In this document: one piece after another, positions 39,027-52,937 of the stretch
Position numbering within the stretch: the stretch's first letter is position 1
Layout of the letters: each line of letters opens with the position of its first letter
Source: Thunnus maccoyii
Lineage: Eukaryota; Chordata; Actinopteri; Scombriformes; Scombridae
NCBI RefSeq assembly: GCF_910596095.1
Contig: NC_056546.1
Coordinates: 8,059,425 to 8,123,424, forward strand
Length of the DNA stretch: 64,000 nt
Direction: 5' to 3'
The notes under the pieces: generated by a model
What the model was told of the DNA's origin: nothing
What the model saw: only the letters and a program-made list of their open reading frames with translations
Databases searched by the model: none
Position numbers and translations under genes: made by a program

Positions 39027-42000
39027 TGATTTCAAGCACATAAACATAGTTAAATGCAACAGAGTCATGGGAACATATTTTTGAGCGTAAAAAATCAATA
39101 AAAGGCAGCTGTAGATTTGAATTGCAGCCTATTTAAACGGCCAATATATAATGTCAGGCTACCACGTATATGGATTTGTCGGAATAATGAGAAAGGCCGC
39201 ACACATGTATTTCTGTTTATATCAAGCTTTTATAGACTATTTCTGATTCCCCTTATTTATAATTCCTCATTGAAATGTTATGCCTGTGTATTTTTGTAAG
39301 CTTCTGTCCGTTTTATCCTGTTATTGCGATGCACCCTGACTGACTCGACTTGAACAATCTCAGTCGTCTGAGGTCTCTGACAGATGATTCGACTCATTGA
39401 CTTTCAGGAGGCAGCTGTACATATTTCCTAATCTTTGTGTTTGATTGCCTTTTCTATTCTGTAATGACAAAATAAAACAATAAAAACACATCATCTACAT
39501 ACCAGAAATGTATATTATTAGGATTTACTATATATATAAGTCAGATAGGATAAAATTGCAAAAATAATGTCAAATTAAGTTTATAATATATGCCCTGCAT
39601 TTCTAAAACGTGATGCCTTTGACCTTACAGGAATGTTTGAATGCATTCTTATTAAATTTTGCTATGAAAATAAAGTTTTAATGGCTTCTCTCACAATATC
39701 AATAGTCCTAGAATCAATACTTTTAGCTAGTTAGCATTCAGGAAGCAGCTGATTTGAGCTTTTAGCTGACATTAATCTTATGCTAACGTTAACTAGCTTT
39801 GTTATCAAACTTATAGCTGTTCAATTATAGCGGTTATAAACTAACACTAACTCAGCTAACATTGCATAAAATTGTCCCTGCATATTTTGGTGCTAGTTAT
39901 AAAGGCTGATGCTATCTATGCTGTTTTTTAAGTAGTTAAGTAGTTTTTAAGCTAATGCAAGCTAACGTTTTTAAGCTAACATTTTACAGTACCATGGTCT
40001 GTGCTCAAAATATAACTGAACCACTCAGCTTATACTTACATTTAGATTTACACTGAGGTTTCATTTCATTGTACATTTACTGTACAAAACATTACTTGCC
40101 ATGATAGTTATGTGCACTGCTGTGAGTGTGTTGAGTGTGTGAGTGTGTTGCTGCTTCATAGTGATGTTTATTGGTTAGCGTGGCAGCAGAGAGTCTATGT
40201 TTCAGGGTTTATTGTATGCAGGACATTTATCATGGCCCAAACCTATCCAATTCAATTTTACATTACTTTATTTCACCTGGAAAACTCATTCAGTATCATT
40301 GCTTTAAAGGGTGTCTGAGGTTCATAAAGTATATTAAAAACAAACTCTGTCTGTCTGTTATGCTGTCTTCAAATGGAACTTGTGATGTCTGTTTTTGACT
40401 TTGGATGTGAAAGACATGATGCTTGTCATTCAAGTTGTTTAAAGGAATACTCTGAAATGCAGTGAAAACACTGAAAAATTATATCTTTTAGTATCAGATA
40501 CCCTACATTGGGGCATGTAAACATATTGAATCTATTTAAAAGCCTGCATGTAGTTTTTAAATGCTATCATTCAGGACTCAAATGCAAGTGCTGTCGTAGA
40601 TATTATGAATAGTTACTCTACATTTCACTTCCTAAGACAGATGAAAGAAAGCCTCAATGAGAGATGTGACTTAATTGAAAAAGCTACTGGAGCAGTGGCT
40701 AGTTCAGATGTGACGTCAGGTCTTTGACTCTTTATAACATCTGATTCTAGCAGAACTGAGATTGTTATCATGACTGTATATAATTATATACATAGTTATG
40801 GATGAAGATGTATTATTCATTAATCATATCAAAAAAGACACTGTGGTAGATGTACTATAATTATGAGGATGATATCATGGTACTTTTTGGTAATGGTGGG
40901 ATCAAACCAGTGTGCTTTCAGTTTCAGAATGGTCTTTGAAGGTAAGACCGCCCTACCATCTTGCTTGTAACTGGAAACTTGGAAAGATGCTACAGTATGT
41001 GGAACTGAGAAAAGGAGAAAACTTTTAAGTAGACAGAAGATATTTTGTGGTTAAAAAGGAGAAAGCAAAAGACAGAAAAGGGACAGAGAAAAAGGAAAGA
41101 AAGAGATTATTATTGGTGCGTGTTTAGATTTTCCAGCAGATGGTAAAGGAATATTTGAAGTCGCACAAAGGCACTCATCCCTGCCAACACACAGAAGCCA
41201 CTGATATTGTAAAACGATAGAGAGACAGTGAAACCCACAGAGAGGGAGGAGGGGGTGAACTCAAAAGCTAAACAAACCCCAGAGCGTTCTGCTCTGCTCT
41301 GATCCGTCACCTTGTAACCCAGTTCCAACTACACTACAGAGCACTGACACGTTTCCACTGGTGTGCCACCTCAGGCGTAGAGGCGCTACGGTCTTGGTGG
41401 ATTTGTAAAAGAGGAATAGACATGCTGTACAGAGTGAAGTCTGGCCCAGAGGGAACAACAGGCCAGCCCTTCCATGCACCTCCACCTCCCCAGTGACCTT
41501 TCACAGAATACAGCACTGGCAGATATTACTGCTCCTATCTCACCAGGCTCTTAAAGCATCAAAGAAGCCCTAGACTTGGAACACACACAGACACACACAG
41601 CCAGGGCTTATACTGATACACACTCTTACAATACGTGCGTGCATGTACAAATACACATGCCACTGCAGATATTTTTATATAAGATGTGCTCAAGCAAATG
41701 TGTACAAACAAGCAAAAAGGACAGATATAAAAATAGATGCAAAAGAGGCTTAATTATACTCCTATACTACTATACTTGCAAGTGCACACGTGGAATTGAA
41801 AGTGTCCACACACACACACCGCACATAGGCAACACATGCTCCGTCACACACCTGCACAGACACAAAATCACTCCAATTACATGTGGGGTTTTTTTTTTCA
41901 CCATCCTCCATCAATGCAGTCTTGAGGGACAGAAGATGGGAGCAACAGAGAAGGAGAGGATAAGAGGATGAGAAGGGTGCCTGGAGCCAAAACGAGTTGG

Positions 42001-42842
42001 TTTTCAAGAAAAGAGTCATCTAAGCTGCCAGTCCCTGTCTTTTCTTTTGGAAAAGTTAATCCCCGTGCCTCTCCCAGCAGATATGATCCCTTGTCTGCAG
42101 GAACCTACCGGCTTGAATAGAAGCAGGTGAACTGTCTGGGGATTGTGTCACAGGAGCGATTGGATTCCACAATACACATATGAGCCTTTTTTTCATGGGC
42201 CAGCAGAGCTATCATTTGCAAAGCAGGTCCACGTATCACAACTTACCGCATGGTTGTACCGCTGTAATGTGTGTGCCAGGGTGAGATGTGAGCATAAGTA
42301 CGTGTGTAAGCCTGCTTGTTATAGGCTTACATCTAAGTCTATACATCCTATACAAGCTTATTCAGGTACATTTTTGGTAAGTAGGCTGTAGGAGTGGGGC
42401 AGGTTTTACAAGTATTCATAATAGATAATACGGTTTTTTCCATACACAAGTAGACCAGCCTGGACCTGACACCTAAAACACTGAAACACTTTGTTGATAA
42501 TGACTCAGTAGGTCTGAGCTGAGTCTTAAATCCTCAGCTCAGGGCAATGCTAGAAAAGGCCAGCATTATTGAATATCCTCATAATGTAGAGCTTTTATTG
42601 CAACATGTCCATAACACTGTTCAGTAGGTCATTAAAGATGTTATGTGCCTTAGAAAACTCACTTAACTCACAACAGAGATATTCCTACTTCTTGCAGTTT
42701 TTAGAGATTCGCAATAGGCCCTTTTTACAACAGACAGTTTATCATAGAAGGAAAAGCATTACAAAAATAATGGCTGGACTCCATTTACGTGAATCCTGCT
42801 TACTAGTTTGCCTTATTTGGGCATTCAAATGAAACTGAGCCC
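39027..42842. other. Intergenic; GCTAAC-rich patch
   Basis: Between about 39720 and 40000 GCTAAC occurs several times with CGTTAACTAGC-type variants, a pattern common in fish DNA. Elsewhere only short non-coding frames, including imperfect CA runs near 41576-41860. No gene seen. Confidence 0.55.
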
Positions 42843-42862
42843 TAATTAATGATCATTAATTA
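42843..42862. promoter_or_regulatory. Perfect 20-bp palindrome with two TAATTA homeodomain cores
   Basis: TAATTAATGATCATTAATTA reads the same on both strands. TAATTA at each end (42843-42848 and 42857-42862) is the classic homeodomain core. Whether it is bound is unknown; the palindrome itself is certain. Confidence 0.5.
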
Positions 42863-43025
42863 CACCCACTGTGACAATGAACCCCGTCTACTCACATTTT
42901 TCAGCTGCATGTTGGAAGATGTACGACAAATAAGTAAGCCCTTTTTCTCAAGCCAACTGAAAAGAATTTGATATTTGCATGGTGACATTTTAACTATTCA
43001 CTTAACTGGGTCTCTGTTCACATAA

Positions 43026-43043
43026 GGGCGGGGGGGGGGGGGG
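43026..43043. repeat. Poly(G) tract with G-quadruplex potential
   Basis: GGG, C, then 14 consecutive G. Confidence 0.9.
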
Positions 43044-43069
43044 ACACAGACAATGAGGTAAGATGAGGG

Positions 43070-43235
43070 GCGTGCACGTGTCGGGACCAAATGGAGACCA
43101 AAGCCTGGTCCATTTCTGAGGTTAGGTTAAGGTTGGGGTTGATTATGGTTAAGGTCAAGGTTTGGGTTAGGCTGTCCAAAATGAATGGAAGTCAATGTAA
43201 TGTCCCAACAAGGATAGCTGCACAAACGTGTGTGT
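43070..43235. repeat. GGTTAG-rich dispersed fish repeat
   Basis: Imperfect GGTTAGGTTAAGG units lead into AAAATGAATGGAAGTCAATG and CCCAACAAGGATAGCTGCAC, a combination I recall from fish genomes and often next to TG tracts, as here. It is not a telomere array because units are irregular. Confidence 0.55.
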
Positions 43236-43274
43236 GGTGTGCGTATGTTTAAAAATATACACTTGTATCTATAC

Positions 43275-43276
<2 letters not shown>

Positions 43277-43306
<30 letters not shown>
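43277..43306. repeat. (GT)n microsatellite
   Basis: Fifteen GT units. Confidence 0.95.
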
Positions 43307-43307
<1 letters not shown>

Positions 43308-43965
43308 GCCCTGTATGATCATGGTTAGCAGCTGTGAGGGGGCCCCAGTCTTTGGGTGGTCTCACACCCTCATCCATAAATTATCACTCGACTCTCCTGC
43401 TGCTGGCCTTGAAGTGTGTTGGGGTTAGGTTAACACACTTTGCAAGAGCGTTCACCTCCTGTAAGTATCACTGTGTATCCAACTACTATATACATAAAAA
43501 TACAGACCATCTGGTAGGGTTGGATAATGTTTACATTATGAAAATTTTGATTAGCCTTAGCATTCTGGTTCTTACAGAGTCATGCTTCTGAGAAAGAAAT
43601 CTAAATAATTAAAAGCCTAAAACAATTATTTTCAGCACATTTTGGCTTCCATGAACAGTCGTCAGTCATAAATAACACGTTGTTTTGTTATTATTTTTGG
43701 TTAAAATAGCTGAAATTATAATGGACTCCAGGGCGTTATGATAAACGTCGTTATTCATGTCAGAAAGACTTCTTCCATTTCATAAAATTATTTCCATGCA
43801 GTAATTAAAGTAATGTATCACTACTGCCATAAGGGAAGCTTATCCATACTGTACTTTTGAGCTCTACTGTAGCTCCTGACTGCATATGAAAGTGCAGCAA
43901 TGACAGTGCATTAATGCATGTATAACCACTGATGTAGACAGATGTGCAGTAGGTCTAAACTTCCT

Positions 43966-44067
43966 TTTTCAGGAAACAATAAGCAAAATCAAACTAAATT
44001 TCAATATTTTTACCACTTTTCAGGAAACAATAAGAATAATTAAGCATTTCAATATTTTTATCTAACA
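43966..44067. repeat. 51-bp tandem duplication
   Basis: TTTTCAGGAAACAATAAG begins at 43966 and again at 44017, and each copy ends with TTTCAATATTTTTA. A third partial TTTCAATATTTTCAT follows to about 44090. Confidence 0.85.
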
Positions 44068-44438
44068 ATTGTCAGTTTCAATATTTTCATTTATACACAC
44101 TGCCTATTAAATGAATATGGTTGCATGTTCCTATTACTTAACAATAACATATTCAGTAAATTCCCACTGACTGGCTTGGTTTTTCAGTCTTGTCACTACC
44201 TAAGTGTAATGTAATTGCACATATAGGTCATTTTCTGCAGGACCAGTGCAGTTCCTGATCCAGCCTCTACTATGGATACTGTATGTGTCTGATATATTAT
44301 GATTCTGAACTAATTACTCAGTGAATGCTTTCCTTCAGCAGGTGAATCCAGTTTTATGTTCAACAAAACAGGTTTCTGTATTTATTGAGAAATTAGGTAG
44401 AACATTTTTTTTCCATTTGATAAATACAGACAAGTACA

Positions 44439-44439
<1 letters not shown>

Positions 44440-44482
<43 letters not shown>

Positions 44483-44489
44483 ACACACA
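44440..44489. repeat. (CA)n microsatellite
   Basis: Long CA tract with one TA interruption near 44478. Confidence 0.95.
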
Positions 44490-47085
44490 GACTTTTTAAC
44501 TTAAAATAAGCAATTTGTAATTTATTGTGCTTTACCTTATCTGGCTTTATTTCGATTGCATTTTATTACAAATTTGTTTGCCTTTTTGATAGGAAGTGCT
44601 TAAATAAATTTGAAACTAAATCAATTTGAACAACTTTTTAAAAATTGCTCTATAAAGTTTAATGTAGCAAGAGTATCGGTGCATTCTGTATGTAATTTTG
44701 TTGCATCATGATTTACACATAATTAGCAAAAGTTTGTCCAAAACTACTTTTATCTGTCCATAAAGCTGAGAATAATTGGCAGACTTACTGACACTTGAGA
44801 CAATAAAGAAAACGCATGCTCAAATAAAACACACAAACAAACCGCCACATGCTACTTAAAACATAATTCACTGCATATTTTACTAGCGTTTAATCATTCC
44901 CGTAAGTATAAAAATTGCTGTTATTATCTTTGGCTATTATATCTAATTGTTGCCATAGCTCATATAATCAGAGCTGTACAGGGCCAAAATGTGTGCCTGT
45001 TTAAAAGTGTTTGTGGGTGTGTACATACGTATGTGTGCATGAATGAAAGTGTGTGTGTTTCTCTGTGAATGTGTGTGTCTATGACTTAAATATACATGAG
45101 AGCAACCGAGCATGCACACATATTTTTGTGTGAATATGTGAGCATGTGTAGGCTTACGTTTGTGTGTGCGTGTGCATGCGCGTGCACATGACTTAAACAA
45201 ACAGAGCATGTTTGGGAGGAATGTGGTGTGTCTGGAGATTGCAGGTCTCTGAGAACACAGCGCGCTGGGGCACTTAACATAGTTCATCAGCAGCAGTGTG
45301 ATAGGAGGCTCTCTTTCCAGCTCACACAGGCATCACAATACATACACACACAACTGAACAGTCCGGCATAGTTTCCATTAGGACACACAGTGAGGAGTTA
45401 ACTGGTGTCTTTAGGGGAGAGATGCAGACAGTTACACCACCACAATTGCCATTTGAAACCTCCCCCTGGCCGCCCACTGATGACCCCTCGATACAGTATT
45501 AAAACCTTCTGTCAGCCTCAATCACTGTCAAATCAAGTCGAGTCGTGTAAAGTTCTTATAAAAGAGCTTTTAGCAAGCAGGTTGGACACAAAGTGCTTCA
45601 TGGAAAAAGACAAAATAACAGATGAAAACAACACATGTAGGACTGTAAAAACAAGAAAGAGCAGACACTTCACAAACTCCACCGAAACTAATTTCAACGT
45701 CCCCAGCTCACCGCATGCTAACTCAAGAAAGCCCGGTCAAATGATAAAAACAATGAGTCTTTGAGCGGCTATTACCACCATTTCTCATGAGCTGACATCA
45801 ATTGTTTTGACTCCGTCAGAAATCAAATGGAACCATGCTCTTGGCGTCTTGCTAAGGTTAATGCTGCAGCTTCAGAACCAATTCAAAACATGGCTCTCCA
45901 CCAAGGCATCCACTGCGCTGCTGAGTATTATCAAATTCCCAGCGACACTTCCCTCACCGCTTAAAATGCAGAGTGAGATTGGAAGTAATATGCTCAGCTG
46001 TGTAGGACAGAGATCATTTTGATACTGTGTAAAGATTGGAAAAGCACAGGGGACGCACAAAAAGCCTCTTAGATTGTATAACTTAATCATGCATGAAAGA
46101 AAGCAATACAAAAACAGTCAGTGCCTATTCAAAAACACTGAAGGTTTTTTTTCACCCCCTGCTAACCCTGTCCAAGTTCTGAGCCTCATTGGGAGTGATA
46201 GCATTGTTATTAAGCCAAGCTTTTATGAGCTTTGGCCCTTCATGCTGATGATCCCTTTATAGCAGAACGACTGTTTTTTGCTAATGACCTCTGGTGACAT
46301 TAGTATTAGCATGCTAATGTAGCAAAGGGAAACGGAAAACCCACAAAATACTTGAACTCTTCTTTGTTGGTTTGAAGCAACTGACTTAAAAAAAAAATCC
46401 AATAACTATTGTCTTTCGTCAGCCTCCATTGAATAGCAGTAAAAAAGAGAATCATTCCTTGTGCTTGTTTTCAAACCCCATCCCAGGGAACAGATGTTGT
46501 TCATTCTGCTTGGCTGTGCTGAGGAAGAGTACCAAATCGTGCTGTTTTCAGCCCAAATAGCTCACGCACAATTACTCTGCCGGGGATCTGTGTGCGTTGG
46601 CACGTCACTGCGGTTCCCCCTTTGTTTTCTTAATAATTAGCTTGTGTTTTCACAGGGGGGTTATATGTGTGTGTGGGGAAGCCAGCCTTTTCAAGGCTAC
46701 TTAATCTACTCCCTAGTCTGTCTCTCTTCCTCTCTCTCTTTCTCACCCTTCCTTAATCTCCTTCATAGTCTCTCTCCCTCATCTTACCTCATTGTCTGTG
46801 TCTCTCTCCCAATGCCAAGAGTGAGCAAGTGGCAATTCAGGTGTTTTTTGCTGCAGCCCATATTTGATCAGAGGAGCGAAGTAAAATTATGAAAAGTCGC
46901 ACCATTTTTGCATCAGCGGCCTTTTCATCTCTGGAAGGGTTGTGAATTCTGGAGAGGATCAGAGCAGTGGTCATGGTGAGTGCTGTGAATTAATGGGAAG
47001 GCACATGGCCATTCATGTTGTATTAATATTGAATGTAGTGAAGCATGGCTCCAGCAATGATCAAATCATATCACACACACATATC
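44490..47085. other. Intergenic; no gene seen
   Basis: A degenerate TG-rich stretch lies at about 44990-45190. The 119-codon plus frame at 45405-45764 shows no family motif. ATTAGCATGCTAAT (about 46303-46316) is a perfect 14-bp palindrome. No RNA gene recognised. Confidence 0.6.
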
Positions 47086-47167
47086 TACAGCATCAGTCAA
47101 GAGTTTGGACACACTTTCTCATTCAAGTGAATGGGAAGGCGTGTCCAAGCCTTTGACTGGTGCAGTT
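47086..47167. mobile_element. Tc1/mariner-type mini-element (hairpin MITE)
   Basis: The ends CAGTCAAGAGTTTGGACACA and, inverted, CAGTCAAAGGCTTGGACACG form ~29-bp arms around TTCATTCAAGTGAATGG, so almost the whole 82 bp folds back. Tc1-type non-autonomous copies with this AGTTTGGACACAC terminus are familiar from fish genomes. Confidence 0.75.
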
Positions 47168-49680
47168 TTTGGAAGAACTAACATAAAAATGTTTTCAGAT
47201 TTCACAGATAGCTTAAAAAGTCATATTTGGATCGTCAAAACTTGTTTAAAAATCCTTAGGAATGGAGGACAAAGGAGTACTGTGCTTTCTTTCTTTTTTT
47301 CTTACTTTTGTACTGCCTCTCTGTCAGTATCTGTACCAAATGTGTGCCCAACACATGAACTCCACTGTTAAACACACTTCCACTGTAAACATGTCAATCA
47401 ATAGTGGCTGTGTTTGACCAGTGGTCGATATGCTCTGTGGGAGCCAATCTCATCAATTTTCCACCTGCTCAGCTGCCTCGATCACCTTGACCCCGATGGG
47501 ATCTGCTCACATGGCTGCTGTTAATTAAACTGAACTGAGGACATGCATTTGATAAAGCACACATGCACAGATAAAGACGCTGTCACTTACGGGAGCACAG
47601 CTGTAGTCAGCTGGCTTACACAAACACACACGCACATTTGCGCAGACACATTTTAGATGCTACAGAAGAAGCACTGTGACTGGGAGGGTCACTGGTTCAG
47701 TCCTTGAATCATTTGGGAAAATGTGGGTAGGGAAGGTGAATGAGTAACACTCTGCCATTAACAGCTATTGAAGAGGTGCAACCGGAGCAAAACATACAAA
47801 GGCAAATGTTGTTATAGAGATTTACCAGTTGTCCAATTTACATCTACTTAAAACCAAAAAAAAATACAAAGACATCTTTTTAGTTGGTTAAACAGAAAAG
47901 ATGAACAATGTTTACACAAAGTAAACTTGTCCAAGTTTCTCAACGAGAGATGGATTTAACAGCCAAGTTTTGGGCTAAATGAGGGCTGTAATGCGCAGAT
48001 CAGATTTATCTAATAAAACAATGTCTGTGGATACCAGGTGGCTCAAACCCAACTGCTCCTCTAGAGTTGCTTCGTGTGCGACGGTACAAGACTGTGCAGA
48101 GCTGGTCGCAGGTGTGAATGCACAGAACGGTATGAATGTGGTGTTAATGTTTATAGAAAAGACAGTTGACGCTTAGATGACTTTCAATAAATTGTTAAAC
48201 ACACACACACTCACTCTCTCTCTCTCTGTCCAACTCTGATCCTTTTTGAGAAAAGAATACCATGCCCTCATATTATCATGGTATTTATAAGATATGAGTT
48301 AAAACGGAGGGCGATTTTAAAGCACGGATATATGAATAGGGGCCAACTGAGGTTAATGGCAAAGAATCTGGATGAATGTTGGCTTGACTGTTCCTTCCTT
48401 CCCTTAACTTGGTACAGACTGGTATCTGTGCCAACCCCTAAATGCAAACATTTCGACGGCTAAATATTTGTTGAACACCCAAAACCAGCATAAATACTGA
48501 ATGATGTTAACAATAAAGTACAGAGGCTAGCTGTAGTTCTTCTAGTGGCATCATTCATCATCATTTAGGCCAAAAACGCTTGGGGAATAAAGCATTTTAT
48601 AAAGAAGAAGACTTGTTGGACAGGTTAAATTTTGATATACTGTATATGTTTTCATTTATTATATTGTTATATTTTGTCAATTTTATGCTTGTTTGGGTCA
48701 ATGTGCCCCTCCTGCATATCAAAAACCCACAAAGACACATCCACTCTATACGTGACTATGTAAACTTTGAAAAAGGCAAATAAGGTGATATGCACATGAA
48801 CACACACATCCACGCACATACACAGAGGCGTTACTTTCCCCCCTGGCACAGGCCGTCGATGAGGCTGTGGGAATGGGGTCACACCTGCAGTGGCTGGCAG
48901 GGTGATAAACGATGTTGCTTTAAACTTTGGAGACCGTCATTTTTGGGAGCCACTGTTTACCCTCCATTGAAGTATAATGGGAGCCTTTGAAGACCAGAGC
49001 GCCAGGGACAGAGGCTGCCCTCTGTCTGGTGTTTTGAAAGGAGGAGAAACTAGCCCTCGATTAGCTAATGACACATTCTGCTTCGATTTGCCATAATAGG
49101 ACAGAGCGGCCCTCTGACATTACCGTAGGACTGGCATTTCCTACTCTGGCTGCATTGGAAAGTTTCTCACAGCGGTCAAATGAAATAAATCACTTTATAC
49201 ACCAGATCTTTTTCTTGCACTTTACAGCAAGGTGTCAGTTTTTATGATGCAAATAAAAAAAAATTCAAGTTCACAATGAAGATATAGGCATACATGTTTT
49301 TACAAGATGTCTAAATCTTCGAACAGTGTGAAATTTCATGTAAAAACTCCCTTGCTGTCACACAAATACACATGTATACATGCCATTCATGCATTATGAG
49401 GTGGGCAGCTCATGCTCTTCAGTCAACGCCTGTCCAAAAACCCCTTTGACGGTGCTTGCTGTATCAGACGCCAGAGCTGCTTTTTCATGCTAGTTTGGAG
49501 AAGTCATCAGTAGATCCTCTTACCACCTCCCTTATCAGATGAGGCTGCATATCTGGGTTCTCCTCCTTATTTGTCTTTTAGGCCTGAAGCGATAAAGTGA
49601 CACGAGAATGACAGTCTAGACTGCAGCTGTCTCGGTATGAAGCATTCCAAACCTTCACTGAAAAGCACTGTAGTCTCTGC
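47168..49680. other. Intergenic; no gene seen
   Basis: A CA/CT simple repeat occupies 48199-48228. Frames are short and without motif. Confidence 0.65.
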
Positions 49681-49729
49681 CACACACACACACACGCACA
49701 CGCACACACATACACACACACACACACAG
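49681..49729. repeat. (CA)n microsatellite, interrupted
   Basis: CA tract with CG and TA interruptions. Confidence 0.93.
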
Positions 49730-52700
49730 ACAATAACACTAACACATCTCCATGAGCAAAAGCACTCAGGAGAAACACACACCTGCGCAGATACATTCGC
49801 ATGCAGTACACACAAATACACAATTATATGGGTATGCACACTGCCACATGCAGCAGAGAAAACAGCCAATTGAAGTCAATCCAAGCATGCAGTGACTGTG
49901 TATTAGATCATGATTAGCCCGTACTGCCTGCAGCATGCGGAACGTAGAACATCCAGATTTTTTTACATTTTTTTGTTAGAGGATTTATGCGGTTAGTAAC
50001 ACCACAGACTTTTATTGAAAGTCTTATATTAACTGTCATTCAAGTTTTCAGCTTCTTCTCAATACATTTTGATTATACTTTTCATGCAGATTTACAGTTA
50101 TGAATAGACAATTTAGGAGCGTGCTCAATAGATACAAAAGCCAGTAAGACTTTGCTGTAAATACAATAATGTTATGTGTGCGGATAAGTTGGGAGATTAA
50201 AGGAAAAACATGATTATTTTATGATGCATTATGTCTTTTATGGTATAAATTTACACTTAGGCTAATGTATGTGCATGAAAGTATCTGCACATTTATCTGA
50301 ACAGAGAACAAAAACACAAAAGTCACTTTATATTTTCATCAATGAAAACTTTTTATTTTCATTCAGAAAAAAAAACAAAAAACTTTTCCTCATTCTCCTC
50401 TTTGAAATCAAGTCACTTCCCTCAGCAAAGCAGCCCCACTGGAAAGTTGCAACCATGACAAATGGGTTTAAATAACGACCATGCAGCAGCAATCTCCTCA
50501 CAGCGCGGTGCATTGCAGCTGTCATTCATCACGCCACCGCAGCATAACGTGGGACTTCCACAACAATTACTTCTGTCATTAAACTCCCTGTATTGTTGTC
50601 GTTTTCTCGTGTGATAAGGGTGATTACTGGCAAAGCGAGGGCTAATCTCCTCCGATCTGCTCTGCGGTAGAAGGAAAAAGCAAACCTCAGCTTGCCACTC
50701 AAGCCTGACCAGGGAGCAGGCCTGTACTGCTGTGTTGGACTGCCCCTCTGTGGCTGCTTGGAAAAACTTTTGATTATACTTTGAAGCTTCATATGGTGTT
50801 ATAGTCAGGGCTGAACAGTTTCTTTTTTTGGAAAAATGGCCATGTAGAAATAGTCAAAACTGGTTTCACCTGCAACCACAAAGACACCCTGAATTTATAA
50901 CTTTTTGGGCTGCATAGAAGGAGTGAATAATGTAGAAAAGTATTTTCTCTTATTGATTTATCTCATTAAATGGGTGCTAAACACAAGACATGTAGATAAA
51001 AGCATAAAGTTTTCCACTTTGGTCTCAATATTATCTGCACTGTGAACAGTAAACACATTTTTACTGCTGCATATTGATCATAAATGCTGATCAGTTTCAA
51101 TGATTTTTCAGTGAGTTATTTGGGATTATCTCGACTTCACTGTGCTTTTTCATTCAACCTAATAAAGTCATGGATGTTCAAAACTATTTTATTACCTCTT
51201 CTATTAATCAAGCTGATTTTTTTTTTAACACAATGTCAATTAATACTGATATTTTGCTGAATTCTCTATTATGTATAGGATTTAAGTGAATCAGGATAAT
51301 GTATCACTCATATGTCCTCTATGTAAGTCTCTCTTTAACTCCTCATTATTGGCTCCTTTCAATATTGCTAATTCACAAGTTTATCTGATGTACCTACTGC
51401 ACATCATCTGGGATAATAGCATCTGAAAAGTCTTAAAGGTGGTGTAAATATTTAGTAGCGGGGCATATAATCTATCCCGTTCCGCTGCCATCCAGTCATG
51501 TACAGTATATGGACATACTGCTGCTCTCACAAGCTCTTTTACTCTCTCAGGCTACATCATTCACATCATTGTAAAAGTGGAGGCCCTTCATCACTTTACA
51601 GTACCCAGCGCTACCGTTAGCCCCAGGCTCTCTCACATCAAGGCCTATAGCCTTCCGCCCCACGCTGGCTGTAAACCTCGGTTCTGGATGTAAGAGGAAA
51701 GAAGGATGAGAAGGGTTATTGATGTGCAATAAACCCCTTTATTTTATCGAGGGAGAGAGGAAACTAGGTGTGCAGCGAGGAGAGGAGGCACTCTCGCTGT
51801 CCATTTGCAGCAGGTGTGTCTCTTTTGAGGAATACTGACGAGAAACAGGAGATTTTTGTCCACGAGCTTTGTTTTGTTGTTTGTTTACTCGGGGGCCCCG
51901 TAAACTGCAACAAGCACAGAACTCTATTTGAGATTTGGACAGGCTTGTGTATATTCTCTCAATACTTGGAAAATGTTATTTGATTCAGATCAACCACTAA
52001 CCCTCTGTTCGTGATCACGGTGCATCCATGAAATCTGAACACAGTACGCTTATCATTCTGGCAATTCCGCTACAGCCACATTTTGGGATGAATCCACACA
52101 TTCGTTAGATTCATTTCAACACAGACACCAAAAGGACGTTTCATCTGCTGTATGTGTGCCAAATTCTTATATCACAAAAGCTCAAAAGGCTTAAATTATC
52201 ACTGAAAATACCTGGTGATTACACTGCTTTAATATCAGCTATGAGTGACTCACATTTGATGTTTTAGGCGATTAATGATTTTATCCAGAGTAACTCTCAG
52301 TGTACACAACGTTAGAGTACAGTCCTGGCATTTCAATGCCAGCAGCGAAAGATTTTGTAGTAAATCTCAAAGACAGAATGAAAGCTGTAGCAAATATGCA
52401 TGTAGCTCTGCGATATCTATAAATGAAGACTTATGATCCAGGGAGAAATAAGACTGACACTTTTCCTAGTTGGCAAAACAATATCACATGCTACAAGCAG
52501 CATGCAACCTAATCTATCCAAAATATTCTTGTAAACCTGCACACTTGTATGATAACATGACTCCGGCATTAGCTACTGTATGGAGAGGAAAGTGAGATTC
52601 AGACTGCTTTTTATGAGACCTGGCCAGCTGCCCTCCTCTTCTTCCCCAGCTGTTGAGTATTCCTGATACAACAGAGGGGACCCGCTCCTGTCTGCACGCC

Positions 52701-52769
52701 ATTTCACCCTTCTCTTCAACCTGCAATACATACATACACACTAACACACACTTCTACTTTTCAAAGGTA
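49730..52769. other. Intergenic; no gene seen
   Basis: Frames of up to 100 codons are extensions of the CA repeat. The rest is AT-rich, with a GC-richer stretch around 51590-51700 lacking splice or domain signals. Confidence 0.62.
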
Positions 52770-52899
52770 TACACACACACTCACACACACACACACTTGT
52801 GCATGAGAAAAACATAGAAACAGAAGCATGCAGTGACCTTGCACATGCCTGCATGAGAAACACTTTTCACACACATACACCCACAAACACACATGATCA

Positions 52900-52934
<35 letters not shown>
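52770..52934. repeat. CA-rich microsatellite cluster
   Basis: CA tracts at 52770-52796 and 52901-52934 with CA-rich DNA between. Confidence 0.9.

Positions 52935-52937
<3 letters not shown>

Noticed and set aside
43110-43175. Possible interstitial telomeric repeat
   Set aside because: Units are irregular GGTTAG/GGTTAAGG variants within a dispersed fish repeat, not a TTAGGG array.
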